A DNA stretch of 59,759 bases from Treponema sp. UBA1798 (GTDB lineage: Bacteria; Spirochaetota; Spirochaetia; Treponematales; Treponemataceae): NCBI GenBank assembly GCA_002319875.1, contig DCFS01000200.1, positions 1 through 59,759 on the forward strand, read 5' to 3'. Under the pieces are notes generated by a model that saw only the letters and a list, made by a program, of their open reading frames with translations, ran no database searches and was not told where the DNA came from. This document shows positions 8,965 to 17,267 of this stretch, piece by piece (within the stretch, counting starts at the first letter, position 1; each line of letters opens with the position of its first letter). The position numbers and the translations under genes were made by a program.

Positions 8965-9606
8965 ATGGAAAAGAAAGTCTATTCAGTCGATGGTAAAGAG
9001 CTGCGTACAATTACATTAGATGATAAAGTATTCGGCCTCCCGGTGAATGAAGATGTTATTTACTACGCCATCAATAATGAATTAGCAAATAAACGTGTAG
9101 GGACTGCATGCACGAAGGATCGTTCTGAAGTACATGGCAGTAATGCCAAGCCTTATAAGCAGAAGGGAACGGGGCGTGCACGTAGAGGCGATAAAAAGTC
9201 TCCTATTACGCGTGGCGGTGGAATTATATTTGGTCCTAAACCGCGTGATTTCAGTTTCGCAATGCCGAAAAAAGCAAAACGTCTTGCAATGAAGTCAATT
9301 CTCAGCCTGCAGGCTCAAAGTGACAGATTGACTGTTGTGGAAGATTTTACTATTGACAGCGGAAAGACAAAGGATCTGGTAAAAGTTCTTGATAATTTTG
9401 CCAAAGATGAGCGTACGGTGATAATCCTTAAGGATGATGATGCAAAGATCCGGCAGGCTGGAAGAAATATTCCCAGACTCTCATTTCTTTCATATAACCG
9501 TCTCTGTGCTCATGATTTGTTCTATGGGCGGAAAGTTATCCTGCTGGAAACAGCAGTGAAAAACATTTCACAGTTCTACAATACTGCAGAAGAGGGGGCT
9601 GAATAA
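8965..9606 (+). CDS. rplD: 50S ribosomal protein L4
   Basis: L4, 213 aa, 23S rRNA-binding protein lining the exit tunnel; in some bacteria it autoregulates the S10 operon. The extended-loop signature YKQKGTGRARRGDKKSP is clear, followed by GGGIIFGPKPRDFSF. SD AGAGGAAG precedes the ATG. The stop at 9604-9606 overlaps the rplW start (TAATG). Confidence 0.97.
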   Translation: MEKKVYSVDGKELRTITLDDKVFGLPVNEDVIYYAINNELANKRVGTACTKDRSEVHGSNAKPYKQKGTGRARRGDKKSPITRGGGIIFGPKPRDFSFAMPKKAKRLAMKSILSLQAQSDRLTVVEDFTIDSGKTKDLVKVLDNFAKDERTVIILKDDDAKIRQAGRNIPRLSFLSYNRLCAHDLFYGRKVILLETAVKNISQFYNTAEEGAE

Positions 9607-9893
9607 TGTTGGTGCTTGAAGACGTTATTATAGAGCCTGTTATTTCTGAGAAGGCAACTGCACTGCGAGATCAGGATAAATATGTATTTATCGTCCGTCA
9701 GGATGCAACAAAGACGCAAATAAAGGAAGCAGTTAATAAGCTTTTTAATGTAAAGGTTATTGACTGTACAACGATGAATGTACTGGGCAAAATAAAGAGG
9801 CTGCGGAATCGTCCGGGCCGGACAGCCAGTTACAAAAAAGCCATTGTGCGTGTTGCACATGGTGAAACAATTAAGGTGCTCGAGGGCGCTTAA
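9606..9893 (+). CDS. rplW: 50S ribosomal protein L23
   Basis: L23, 95 aa, at the tunnel exit where signal recognition particle and trigger factor dock. Motifs VISEKAT near the N-terminus, KYVFIVRQDATKTQIKEAVNKLF and the basic RPGRTASYKKAIVRV stretch match the family. The ATG at 9606 overlaps the rplD stop by one base and is preceded by GAGGGGG. Confidence 0.97.
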   Translation: MLVLEDVIIEPVISEKATALRDQDKYVFIVRQDATKTQIKEAVNKLFNVKVIDCTTMNVLGKIKRLRNRPGRTASYKKAIVRVAHGETIKVLEGA

Positions 9894-9924
9894 GCCCAAG
9901 ACTGCGTAAATTAAGGGGATTCAG

Positions 9925-10749
9925 ATGGCTCTTAAGATTTTTAAGCCGATCACCGCAGGTACTCGCACTCGTATAGACCTGGTTAGGGATGAACTGACAG
10001 CCGATAGACCCGAAAAAACGTTGGTGTCAGGTCTTAATGCCCATGGTGGTCGTGGTGCTGGTGGACGTATTTCAGTACGTCATCAGGGCGGCGGACACAA
10101 ACGGCGGTATCGTGACATAGATTTCAGACGTGATAAACATGGAATTCCGGGTACGGTTAAAACAATTGAATATGATCCTAACCGGAGTGCCAATATTGCA
10201 TTGATTTTCTATGCTGATGGTGACAAACGTTATATTATTGCTCCGAAAGGATTGATCGTTGGACAGAAAATATTGTCCGGTGAAAATGCGGCTCCTACTG
10301 TAGGTAATGCATTGCCGCTGGAAGCTATCCCGGTTGGTTTTACAGTTCATAATATTGAACTGACTCTTGGTCGGGGCGGTCAGCTTGTTCGTTCTGCAGG
10401 TGCCAGTGCTCTTGTTGCAGCTAAGGAAGGTGACTATGTAACGATTCGTCTTCCTTCAAGTGAAATGCGCCGTATTAATGGCAGATGCTATGCAACAATC
10501 GGTGTCGTTGGTAACGAAGAACGCATGAATGTACAGTATGGAAAAGCTGGTCACAAGAGATGGCTTGGTATCAGACCTACCGTTCGCGGTATGGCGATGA
10601 ATCCTGTTGATCATCCGCTCGGTGGTGGTGAAGGTGCTGGCAAAGGACGTAACCCTGTTACTCCCTGGGGACAGCCTTGCAAGGGCTACAAGACCCGCAA
10701 CAAGCGGAAGACGTCTGACAAATTTATTGTTTCACGTCGGAAGAAATAG
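9925..10749 (+). CDS. rplB: 50S ribosomal protein L2
   Basis: L2, 274 aa, needed for subunit joining and peptidyl-transferase activity. The C-terminal MNPVDHPLGGGEG motif keeps the conserved Asp-His pair (VDH), while the second His of the common DHPH version is Leu. The GGRGAGGRISVRHQGGGHKRRYR basic region is typical. The ATG at 9925 follows AAGGGG. Confidence 0.98.
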   Translation: MALKIFKPITAGTRTRIDLVRDELTADRPEKTLVSGLNAHGGRGAGGRISVRHQGGGHKRRYRDIDFRRDKHGIPGTVKTIEYDPNRSANIALIFYADGDKRYIIAPKGLIVGQKILSGENAAPTVGNALPLEAIPVGFTVHNIELTLGRGGQLVRSAGASALVAAKEGDYVTIRLPSSEMRRINGRCYATIGVVGNEERMNVQYGKAGHKRWLGIRPTVRGMAMNPVDHPLGGGEGAGKGRNPVTPWGQPCKGYKTRNKRKTSDKFIVSRRKK

Positions 10750-10766
10750 TTGCAGAGGAGATAACG

Positions 10767-11090
10767 GTGTCAAGATCTGTTAAAAAAGGTCCTTTTATTG
10801 AAAAGAGCCTCTACAAAAAGATTACAGAAATGAATAAGGAAAAAGACAGGAAAATGATAAAAACATATTCCCGTTGTTCTACAATTATTCCTGAAATGGT
10901 TGGAAATACAATTTCTGTATATAATGGGAAGTCATGGATTCCGGTATATATTACGGAGAATCTTGTCGGCCATAAGCTTGGCGAATTTTCTCCTACCCGT
11001 ATATTCCGGGGACATGGTGGTACTGATAAAAAAGCCGCTGCAGGTCCTTCTGCAGGATCGCCAGCAGCCCCGGCCGCGGCGGCTAAATAA
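10767..11090 (+). CDS. rpsS: 30S ribosomal protein S19 with Ala-rich tail
   Basis: S19, 107 aa, 30S head protein near the A-site finger. The RSVKKGPF start, IIPEMVGNTISVYNGKSWIPVYI and GEFSPTR..RGHGG motifs are typical. The usual length is about 92 aa; this one adds some 18 residues rich in Ala, Pro and Gly. The start codon is GTG at 10767, preceded by AGAGGAG. rplV follows closely. Confidence 0.96.
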   Translation: MSRSVKKGPFIEKSLYKKITEMNKEKDRKMIKTYSRCSTIIPEMVGNTISVYNGKSWIPVYITENLVGHKLGEFSPTRIFRGHGGTDKKAAAGPSAGSPAAPAAAAK

Positions 11091-11102
11091 TAGGTGGATA
11101 TT

Positions 11103-11459
11103 ATGACTGTAAAGAAAGGTTATGTAGCCACTACAAAATTCCTGATTGCATCTCCTATGAAGGTTCGTCCGGTAGCTCATGTAATCAATCAGAAGTCCTG
11201 TTCGGAGGCTATGGCTATTCTTGCCAACATGCCGCAGAAAGGTGCTGTGCTTATTCGCGGGACGTTAAAGTCCGCAGTAGCTAATGCTCTTAATGCAAAC
11301 AACAAACTGGATGAAGATATGCTCTATGTTAAAGAAATCCGTATTGATGACGGACCAAGGTTAAAAAGGGCCTGGTTCCGTGCTCGCGGTCGTGCTGATC
11401 AACTTCTTAAACGTATGTGCCATATTACCGTAGTAGTTGACGAAAAGGCGGGGGAATAA
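11103..11459 (+). CDS. rplV: 50S ribosomal protein L22
   Basis: L22, 118 aa, exit-tunnel protein whose beta-hairpin, when mutated, gives macrolide resistance in other species. The C-terminal hairpin region (GPRLKRAWFRARGRADQLLKRMCHI) is intact. I chose ATG 11103 because AGGTGG at 11092-11097 is then a well-spaced SD; the in-frame GTG at 11094 lies inside that SD. Confidence 0.95.
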   Translation: MTVKKGYVATTKFLIASPMKVRPVAHVINQKSCSEAMAILANMPQKGAVLIRGTLKSAVANALNANNKLDEDMLYVKEIRIDDGPRLKRAWFRARGRADQLLKRMCHITVVVDEKAGE

Positions 11460-11460
11460 A

Positions 11461-12237
11461 GTGGGTCAGAAAGTAAATCCTATCGGTTTACGTCTTGGAA
11501 TTAACAAGACATGGCAGTCTCGCTGGTATGCTAGTCCTCGTGAATATGCAGACCTTGTTCTGGAGGATATGGAAATCCGTAAGCTGATTTCCGGATCTCC
11601 TGAATGCAAAAATGCCGATATTGCAGAAATCGAAATCATTCGTCATCCGCAGCGGGTTACAATTGTTATTCATACAGCCCGCCCCGGTGTTATTATTGGT
11701 GTAAAGGGTGCTACGATTGAAAAAATCAGCACGGATGTACAGAAGCATTTATCAAAAAAAGTTTTGATCAAGATCAAAGAGATCAAACATGCTGATGTGA
11801 ATGCTTCTCTTATTGCACAGGATGTTGGACGTCAGCTTCTTGGCCGCGGATCGTACAGAAAGGCAATTAAGCAGGCTTCCAGCAATGCAATGCGTGGCGG
11901 CGCTCAGGGTGTAAAGATCCGTTTGGCTGGGCGTCTTGGCGGCGCGGAAATGAAACGCACTGAAGAGCATAAGGAAGGGCGTGTCCCGCTTCATACGCTT
12001 CGTGCAGATATCGACTATGGTACTTATGAAGCTGTTACTACCTATGGTAAAATTGGCGTGAAAGTCTGGGTTTACAATGGTATGAATTATGGTCATGAGC
12101 AGAACGAAGATGCCGGTCAGCTGGTACGTAAACCGCGTCGTGAACGCGCACCGCGCAGCCAGGAAGCAGGTCAGTTAATTCAGAGGAATTCAACTGACAG
12201 TGCAGCCGGCAGTGCGGATAAAACTTCAAGGAGTTAG
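11461..12237 (+). CDS. rpsC: 30S ribosomal protein S3
   Basis: S3, 258 aa, at the mRNA entry site. Start is GTG 11461 (MGQKVNPIGLRLGI), preceded by a G-rich SD in the end of rplV. The KH domain carries GVIIGVKGATIEKI, the usual GxxG region, and the C-terminal half has VKIRLAGRLGGAEMKRTE. About 30 low-complexity residues (Gln, Ser, Ala) extend the C-terminus beyond the common length. Confidence 0.96.
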   Translation: MGQKVNPIGLRLGINKTWQSRWYASPREYADLVLEDMEIRKLISGSPECKNADIAEIEIIRHPQRVTIVIHTARPGVIIGVKGATIEKISTDVQKHLSKKVLIKIKEIKHADVNASLIAQDVGRQLLGRGSYRKAIKQASSNAMRGGAQGVKIRLAGRLGGAEMKRTEEHKEGRVPLHTLRADIDYGTYEAVTTYGKIGVKVWVYNGMNYGHEQNEDAGQLVRKPRRERAPRSQEAGQLIQRNSTDSAAGSADKTSRS

Positions 12238-12240
12238 TCT

Positions 12241-12660
12241 ATGCCACTCAGTCCAAAAAGAGTTATGCACCGTAAGGTGCAGCGCGGCAGACAGCATGGA
12301 TTTGCGACCCGCGATAATACAATAGATTTTGGTGATATCGCTCTGGTAGCGATGGAACCTGTCTGGCTGAATGCGAAACATATCGAAGCTGCCCGTGTTG
12401 CTATCAACCGTAAAATTGACCGCAAGGGACAGGTATGGATTCGTGTGTTCCCGGACAAGCCGATTACCAAAAAACCTGCTGAAGTTCGAATGGGTAAAGG
12501 TAAGGGTGCTCCTGAATTTTGGGCTGCAAACCTTAAACCCGGTATGATTATGTTTGAGATTGGCGGTGTTGATAAAGCAATCGCGACGGAGGCTCTCCGT
12601 CTGGCGAGCAGCAAATTGCCGATTAAAACAAAAATAGCTTATAAACCAACGCAGGATTAA
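12241..12660 (+). CDS. rplP: 50S ribosomal protein L16
   Basis: L16, 139 aa, near the A-site tRNA elbow in the large subunit. Visible motifs: MPLSPKRVMHRKVQRG, IEAARVAINRKIDRKGQVWIR, and RMGKGKGAPEFWAA. SD AAGGAG precedes ATG 12241, four bases after rpsC. Confidence 0.97.
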   Translation: MPLSPKRVMHRKVQRGRQHGFATRDNTIDFGDIALVAMEPVWLNAKHIEAARVAINRKIDRKGQVWIRVFPDKPITKKPAEVRMGKGKGAPEFWAANLKPGMIMFEIGGVDKAIATEALRLASSKLPIKTKIAYKPTQD

Positions 12661-12671
12661 GGAGGCACAGG

Positions 12672-12884
12672 ATGGCAAAGTCAACAAAAAAAACAGATAA
12701 AGAGCTGTCTTATGCTGAGTTGATTACACAAAAAAATGAGCTTAAAAGAAAGTACATGGATTTGCGCTGTACAATGGTTACATCCCATGTAGATAACACA
12801 ATGCAGAAACGTACAATGCGTCGCGAAATCGCAAGGCTGAATACGTTTATCCGGCAGAAAGAAACTGCCGGCGTACAGAAGTAG
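12672..12884 (+). CDS. rpmC: 50S ribosomal protein L29
   Basis: L29, 70 aa, small two-helix protein near the tunnel exit. The ELKRKYMDLRC and RREIARLNTFIRQKE segments match the family. SD AAGGAGG at 12660-12666 precedes the ATG. Position between rplP and rpsQ is the universal one. Confidence 0.95.
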   Translation: MAKSTKKTDKELSYAELITQKNELKRKYMDLRCTMVTSHVDNTMQKRTMRREIARLNTFIRQKETAGVQK

Positions 12885-12894
12885 GAGCTGCCCC

Positions 12895-13170
12895 GTGGAA
12901 GAACAGGCTGTTAAGACTGCTAAAGCTACGAAACTTTCTCTTGTGGGGATCGTAACAAGTGATAAGATGGATAAGACCATTGTTGTTTCGATTTCCACAA
13001 AAAGAATGGACCAGCTTTACAAAAAATATGTTACGCGGACAAAAAAATGTAAGGCTCATGATGAAAAGAATGAAGCCCATACCGGTGATAAAGTCCGTAT
13101 TGTAGAAAGTCGCCCGCTTAGTAAAGATAAATGCTGGCGTCTGGTAGAAATCATCGAACGTGCTAAATAA
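12895..13170 (+). CDS. rpsQ: 30S ribosomal protein S17
   Basis: S17, 91 aa, OB-fold protein binding 16S rRNA helices in the body of the 30S subunit. The signature is LVGIVTSDKMDKTIVVSI then GDKVRIVESRPLSKDKCWRLVEI. The start is GTG 12895, preceded by TAGGAG. The N-terminus is about ten residues longer than the shortest homologues. Confidence 0.96.
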   Translation: MEEQAVKTAKATKLSLVGIVTSDKMDKTIVVSISTKRMDQLYKKYVTRTKKCKAHDEKNEAHTGDKVRIVESRPLSKDKCWRLVEIIERAK

Positions 13171-13187
13171 GGCGGAGGGACAAGAAT

Positions 13188-13556
13188 ATGCTTCAGATGC
13201 AATCAAATATGACTGTTGCTGACAACTCCGGCGCAAAGGTCGTTCAGTGTATTAAAGTACTTGGCGGTACGCATCGCCGGTACGCAGGAATCGGTGACAT
13301 TGTTGTTGTAGCTGTGAAGGAAGCAATTCCAACATCTACTATTAAGAAGGGAACGATCGAGAAAGCTGTAATCGTTCGTCTGTCAAAAGAATACCGCCGT
13401 CCTGACGGGACCTATATTCGTTTTGATGATAATGCATGTGTTATCATTGACGAAAATAAAAACCCGAAAGGAAAACGTATTTTTGGCCCTGTGGCACGTG
13501 AGCTCCGTGATATGGATTTCATGAAGATTGTGTCACTGGCACCGGAAGTTCTCTAA
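13188..13556 (+). CDS. rplN: 50S ribosomal protein L14
   Basis: L14, 122 aa, part of an intersubunit bridge and the RsfS docking site. MTVADNSGAKVVQCIKVLGG and RPDGTYIRFDDNACVII are highly conserved. SD GGCGGAGG precedes ATG 13188. Confidence 0.97.
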   Translation: MLQMQSNMTVADNSGAKVVQCIKVLGGTHRRYAGIGDIVVVAVKEAIPTSTIKKGTIEKAVIVRLSKEYRRPDGTYIRFDDNACVIIDENKNPKGKRIFGPVARELRDMDFMKIVSLAPEVL

Positions 13557-13567
13557 GGAGTGTTGAA

Positions 13568-13882
13568 ATGGATAAAAAATTCAAAATCCATAAGGACGAT
13601 ACGGTTCAGGTTATAGCTGGCAAAGATAAAGGCAAGCGCGGTTCTGTTGTCCGGATTATAGCAAAAAAGGACGCAGTTATTGTATCGGGTGTTAATATTG
13701 TCAAAAAGACAATGAAAAAGCGGAGTCAGCAGGATCAGGGCGGTATTGCCGAAATTGAAGCACCACTGAATATTTCTAATGTAGCGATCGTATGTAAAAA
13801 ATGCGGTCCTACCAAGATTGGTTATAAGCTTGACGGAGACAAAAAAGTTCGTGTCTGCCGCAAATGTGGAGAAACTCTGTAA
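13568..13882 (+). CDS. rplX: 50S ribosomal protein L24, zinc-ribbon form
   Basis: L24, 104 aa, an assembly initiator of the 50S subunit. The KOW motif lies at VQVIAGKDKGKRGSVV. The C-terminal part carries CKKCGPT and CRKCGE pairs, a likely zinc ribbon found in some bacterial L24. The stop TAA at 13880-13882 shares a base with the rplE start. Confidence 0.96.
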   Translation: MDKKFKIHKDDTVQVIAGKDKGKRGSVVRIIAKKDAVIVSGVNIVKKTMKKRSQQDQGGIAEIEAPLNISNVAIVCKKCGPTKIGYKLDGDKKVRVCRKCGETL

Positions 13883-14433
13883 TGGATAATTACATACCCC
13901 GGCTTAAGAAAGTCTATAAGGACACTGTCGCTCCTGAGCTCTTTAAAGAGTTCGGTTATACGTCTGTCATGCAGATTCCTTCGGTTAAGAAGATTGTAGT
14001 GAGCATGGGCGTTGGCGAAGCTCTCACAAATAAGAAACTCCTTGATGCCGCAGTTACTGACCTTACACAGATTACAGGCCAGCACGCGGTAAAGACAAAA
14101 GCAAGAAAAAGCATAGCTAACTTCAAGCTTCGTGAGGGCAACGAGGTGGGCGTTATGGTAACTTTGAGAGGAAACATCATGTATGAATTCCTTGATCGGC
14201 TTATCAATATTGCGCTCCCCCGTGTTAAGGATTTCCGTGGTATCAAGGCAACCGGCTTTGATGGACATGGAAATTTCTCTCTTGGTATTACTGAGCAGAT
14301 TATTTTCCCGGAAATTGATTTTGATAAAATTACGAAAATTTCCGGTTTAAATGTTGCGATTGTAACAAGTGCAAAGACGGATAATGAAGCCCGTGCCTTG
14401 CTTGCCAAGTTCAATATGCCTTTCCGGAAATAA
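13882..14433 (+). CDS. rplE: 50S ribosomal protein L5
   Basis: L5, 183 aa, binds 5S rRNA in the central protuberance. Start is ATG 13882 (MDNYIPRLKKVYKD), overlapping the rplX stop; an in-frame ATG at 13864 lies inside rplX and has no support. Motifs ARKSIANFKLREGNEVG, FRGIKATGFDGHGNFSLGI and the C-terminal LLAKFNMPFRK are typical. Confidence 0.97.
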   Translation: MDNYIPRLKKVYKDTVAPELFKEFGYTSVMQIPSVKKIVVSMGVGEALTNKKLLDAAVTDLTQITGQHAVKTKARKSIANFKLREGNEVGVMVTLRGNIMYEFLDRLINIALPRVKDFRGIKATGFDGHGNFSLGITEQIIFPEIDFDKITKISGLNVAIVTSAKTDNEARALLAKFNMPFRK

Positions 14434-14443
14434 GTGAGGAGTC

Positions 14444-14629
14444 ATGGCTAAGAAATCAATGATCATAAAGGCGAACCGCACTCCCAAATACAGCACCAGG
14501 AAATATAACCGGTGTAAGATTTGCGGTCGTCCTCGTGGATATCTGCGTAAGTTTAAGATGTGCCGTCTTTGCTTTCGCAAGTTAGCTAGTGAAGGCCTGT
14601 TACCAGGTATCACAAAATCCAGCTGGTAG
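14444..14629 (+). CDS. rpsN: 30S ribosomal protein S14, zinc type
   Basis: S14 of the short, zinc-binding class (61 aa), with CKICGRPRG followed by CRLCFRKLA. The long zinc-free form is not seen here. SD GAGGAG precedes the ATG at 14444, and rpsH follows. Confidence 0.97.
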   Translation: MAKKSMIIKANRTPKYSTRKYNRCKICGRPRGYLRKFKMCRLCFRKLASEGLLPGITKSSW

Positions 14630-14646
14630 GATGGTAGGAGAAAAAT

Positions 14647-15045
14647 ATGAGTGCATCAGATCCCGTAGCAGATATGCTTACTAAGATCCGGAATGCGGCA
14701 CAGGCCCGCCACGAAAAAGTAGATATTTCTACATCCAAGCTTAAGTTGGAAATCGTGAAAATTCTGAAGACTGAGGGTTTTGTAAAAAACTTTAAGAAAG
14801 TTCAGGATGAAGGCCACAGCATTATCCGCATTTTTTTGAAATATGATGACGTAAATACGCCTGTTATTCACGGACTTGAAAAGATTTCAACTCCAGGTCG
14901 TCGTGTTTATTCTGGTTATAAGGATATGCCACGTATGTATAATGGATATGGCATAGTTATTGTATCGACGTCTTCCGGTATAACAACCGGCCGAAAGGCT
15001 AAAGAGAAGATGGTCGGTGGCGAACTTATTTGCTCTGTGTGGTAA
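14647..15045 (+). CDS. rpsH: 30S ribosomal protein S8
   Basis: S8, 132 aa, central 16S rRNA-binding protein and translational repressor of the spc operon in E. coli. The start SDPVADMLTKIRNA and the C-terminal STSSGITTGRKAKEKMVGGELICSVW are diagnostic. SD TAGGAG precedes ATG 14647. Confidence 0.97.
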   Translation: MSASDPVADMLTKIRNAAQARHEKVDISTSKLKLEIVKILKTEGFVKNFKKVQDEGHSIIRIFLKYDDVNTPVIHGLEKISTPGRRVYSGYKDMPRMYNGYGIVIVSTSSGITTGRKAKEKMVGGELICSVW

Positions 15046-15059
15046 TGGAGGAGAATGAT

Positions 15060-15599
15060 ATGTCTAAACTTGGAAAACTTCCCATTGCCATTCCTGCAGG
15101 TGTGACAGTTACTGTGTCTCCCGCGCTGGTAACAGTAAAAGGTCCGAAAGGGGAATTGAAACAGGACTATAACAGCAATGTTACTGTAGAAATAAAAGGC
15201 AGTGAGGTTCTGGTTAAACCGGTGAATGATACAAAGGCGGCAAATGCTGCTCATGGTCTGTATAGGAATCTTATCCGTAATATGGTCATAGGTGTTACTA
15301 CCGGTTTTTCGAAAGCCCTTATTATAACTGGAGTTGGTTACCGTGCCGAAGTACAGGGGAAAATTCTTGTTATGAACCTAGGATATTCTAACGATTTTAT
15401 TGCAGCTATCCCTGACGGGTTGACTGTTACTGCCGATGCACAGGGGAAAGTAACGGTTACCGGTGCAGACAAGCAGGAAGTCGGAGAATTCAGTGCACAG
15501 CTTCGTAGCTTACGTAAACCTGAACCTTATAAGGGAAAGGGGATACGTTATGATACGGAAGTTATTAGACGTAAGGTCGGAAAGACTGGTGTTAAGTAA
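15060..15599 (+). CDS. rplF: 50S ribosomal protein L6
   Basis: L6, 179 aa, near the sarcin-ricin loop where elongation factors bind. I start at ATG 15060 (MSKLGKLPIAIPAG) with GGAGGAG upstream; a longer in-frame reading begins inside rpsH and lacks an SD. The C-terminal RKPEPYKGKGIRYDTEVIR block is the family signature. Confidence 0.97.
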   Translation: MSKLGKLPIAIPAGVTVTVSPALVTVKGPKGELKQDYNSNVTVEIKGSEVLVKPVNDTKAANAAHGLYRNLIRNMVIGVTTGFSKALIITGVGYRAEVQGKILVMNLGYSNDFIAAIPDGLTVTADAQGKVTVTGADKQEVGEFSAQLRSLRKPEPYKGKGIRYDTEVIRRKVGKTGVK

Positions 15600-15610
15600 G
15601 GTGAAACTTT

Positions 15611-15973
15611 ATGTATAAGAAACTGAATGACAAACAGAGAAAACGCCTGCACAGAAAGGTTCATATCCGTAAATCGATTTATGGAACTGCTGTTCGTCCC
15701 CGTATGACTGTGACGCGAAGCAACTATAATTTGTATGTGCAGATAATAAATGATGATGAAGGGAAAACCCTTGCTTCAATTTCCACCCTTGAAAAAGATT
15801 TTGCATCCCTGAAACCTGATACGGAAGGAGCTGCAAAACTTGGTGAGGCATTGGGAACACGCCTGAAAGATAAAAAAATTACAACAGTAGTTTTTGATCG
15901 TAATGGATATCTTTATCATGGTGTGATAAAAGCCCTTGCTGATGGTACCCGCAAAGCCGGGATCGTATTCTAG
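15611..15973 (+). CDS. rplR: 50S ribosomal protein L18
   Basis: L18, 120 aa, 5S rRNA-binding protein. The basic N-terminus KQRKRLHRKVHIRKSIYGT, the central VQIINDDEGKTLASIST and the end FDRNGYLYHGVIKALADGTRKAGI fit the family. It sits in the standard rplF-rplR-rpsE order. Confidence 0.97.
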   Translation: MYKKLNDKQRKRLHRKVHIRKSIYGTAVRPRMTVTRSNYNLYVQIINDDEGKTLASISTLEKDFASLKPDTEGAAKLGEALGTRLKDKKITTVVFDRNGYLYHGVIKALADGTRKAGIVF

Positions 15974-15981
15974 GAGAGGCT

Positions 15982-16497
15982 ATGGAACACCAGAAGAATT
16001 ATGAGAAGGAACCGAAAGATAAAGAGTTCGTAGAAAAGCTGGTCAAGCTGAACCGTACTGCGAAAGTAGTCAAGGGTGGACGCAGGTTTTCATTTGCTGC
16101 TCTTACCGTTGTTGGAGATCAGAAAGGCCGTGTCGGCTATGGTTTTGGTAAAGCCAATGATGTAACTGAAGCAATAAAAAAGAGTATAGACCGCGCTAAA
16201 AGGAATCTTGTGACTGTCCCTGTAAAAAATGGAACAGTTCCGCATGAAATTATTGGTAAATATAAGAGTTCATCTGTTCTTTTGAAACCGGCATGTCCTG
16301 GAACGGGCGTTATTGCAGGCGGTGCAGTACGGGCGATAATGGATGCAGCAGGGGCCACAGATGTGATTTCAAAATCACTCGGTTCCAGTGCTTCTGTAAA
16401 TGTCGTACGGGCAACCTTTAATGCAATAACACACATGATGGATGCACGCAAAGTTGCACAGAACAGGGGTAAAACTCTGGAAGAATTGTGGGGATAA
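15982..16497 (+). CDS. rpsE: 30S ribosomal protein S5
   Basis: S5, 171 aa, takes part in translational accuracy and mRNA unwinding at the entry channel. The double-stranded RNA-binding segment FSFAALTVVGDQKGRVGYGFGKA is followed by VIAGGAVRAIMDAAGATDVISKSLGS. SD AGGAG precedes ATG 15982. Confidence 0.97.
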   Translation: MEHQKNYEKEPKDKEFVEKLVKLNRTAKVVKGGRRFSFAALTVVGDQKGRVGYGFGKANDVTEAIKKSIDRAKRNLVTVPVKNGTVPHEIIGKYKSSSVLLKPACPGTGVIAGGAVRAIMDAAGATDVISKSLGSSASVNVVRATFNAITHMMDARKVAQNRGKTLEELWG

Positions 16498-16500
16498 TCT

Positions 16501-16686
16501 ATGGCTAAAAAACTCAGGATTACTCTTGTTAAAAGTACAATCGGACAAAAGCCTGATAAAGTGGCAACGGTCCGTAGTCTTGGACTGAAAAAAATCAACT
16601 CTTTCGTTATGCATGAAGATTCAGATTCTATTCGTGGTATGATAGCTTCTGTTTCTCACATTGTGGAAGTAGAGGAGATGAAATAA
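16501..16686 (+). CDS. rpmD: 50S ribosomal protein L30
   Basis: L30, 61 aa. ITLVKSTIGQKPDKVATVRSLGL and RGMIASVSHIVEVEEM are the family pattern. The stop overlaps the rplO start (TAATG at 16684-16688), implying translational coupling. Confidence 0.95.
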   Translation: MAKKLRITLVKSTIGQKPDKVATVRSLGLKKINSFVMHEDSDSIRGMIASVSHIVEVEEMK

Positions 16687-17252
16687 TGGCAGAATATAAT
16701 CCAGTTCTAAATGCACCGGAAGGCGCAAACAAGAAAAAAAGAATTATTGGCCGTGGATCATCTTCTGGACGCGGTACAACGGCTGGACGTGGAAGTAAAG
16801 GTCAGCAGTCAAGATCCGGTGGAAAAACATATATCGGATTTGAAGGCGGACAGATGCCGTTATATCGTCGGTTGGCACAGAAGGGTTTTTCAAATTATCC
16901 TTATAAGAAGGACTATATATGTCTTAATGTCTCCGATCTTGATGCAAAATATGCAGAAGGAGAAACTGTAGACAGGAAGACATTGTATGCAAAAGGTATG
17001 CTGAAGAGTGATGCTTCCTTTATTAAGATTCTGGGCGATGGCTCTATTACTAAAAAACTGACGGTAAATGTTGATAAAATGTCAGCATCGGCAAAAGAAA
17101 AAATTGAAAAGGCCGGCGGTAATGTAACAACAAAGGAACCTCTGAAAGAAAATAAAGTGAAACCTGCAAAAAAAACAGCAGGGAAAACTGAAAAAAAAGA
17201 TCACGTACCTTCTGCGAAAAAGACTTCAAAAAAAGCAGAAGAAAAGAAATAA
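16686..17252 (+). CDS. rplO: 50S ribosomal protein L15 with Lys-rich tail
   Basis: L15, 188 aa, a late-assembling 50S protein. The core has RGSSSGRGTTAGRGSKGQQSRSGG and the GGQMPLYRRLAQKGF motif. The usual length is about 145-150; some 40 extra residues at the C-terminus are almost all Lys, Ala, Glu and Thr and look disordered. L17 here has a similar tail. Confidence 0.95.
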   Translation: MAEYNPVLNAPEGANKKKRIIGRGSSSGRGTTAGRGSKGQQSRSGGKTYIGFEGGQMPLYRRLAQKGFSNYPYKKDYICLNVSDLDAKYAEGETVDRKTLYAKGMLKSDASFIKILGDGSITKKLTVNVDKMSASAKEKIEKAGGNVTTKEPLKENKVKPAKKTAGKTEKKDHVPSAKKTSKKAEEKK

Positions 17253-17267
17253 ACGGCGGAGACAAAA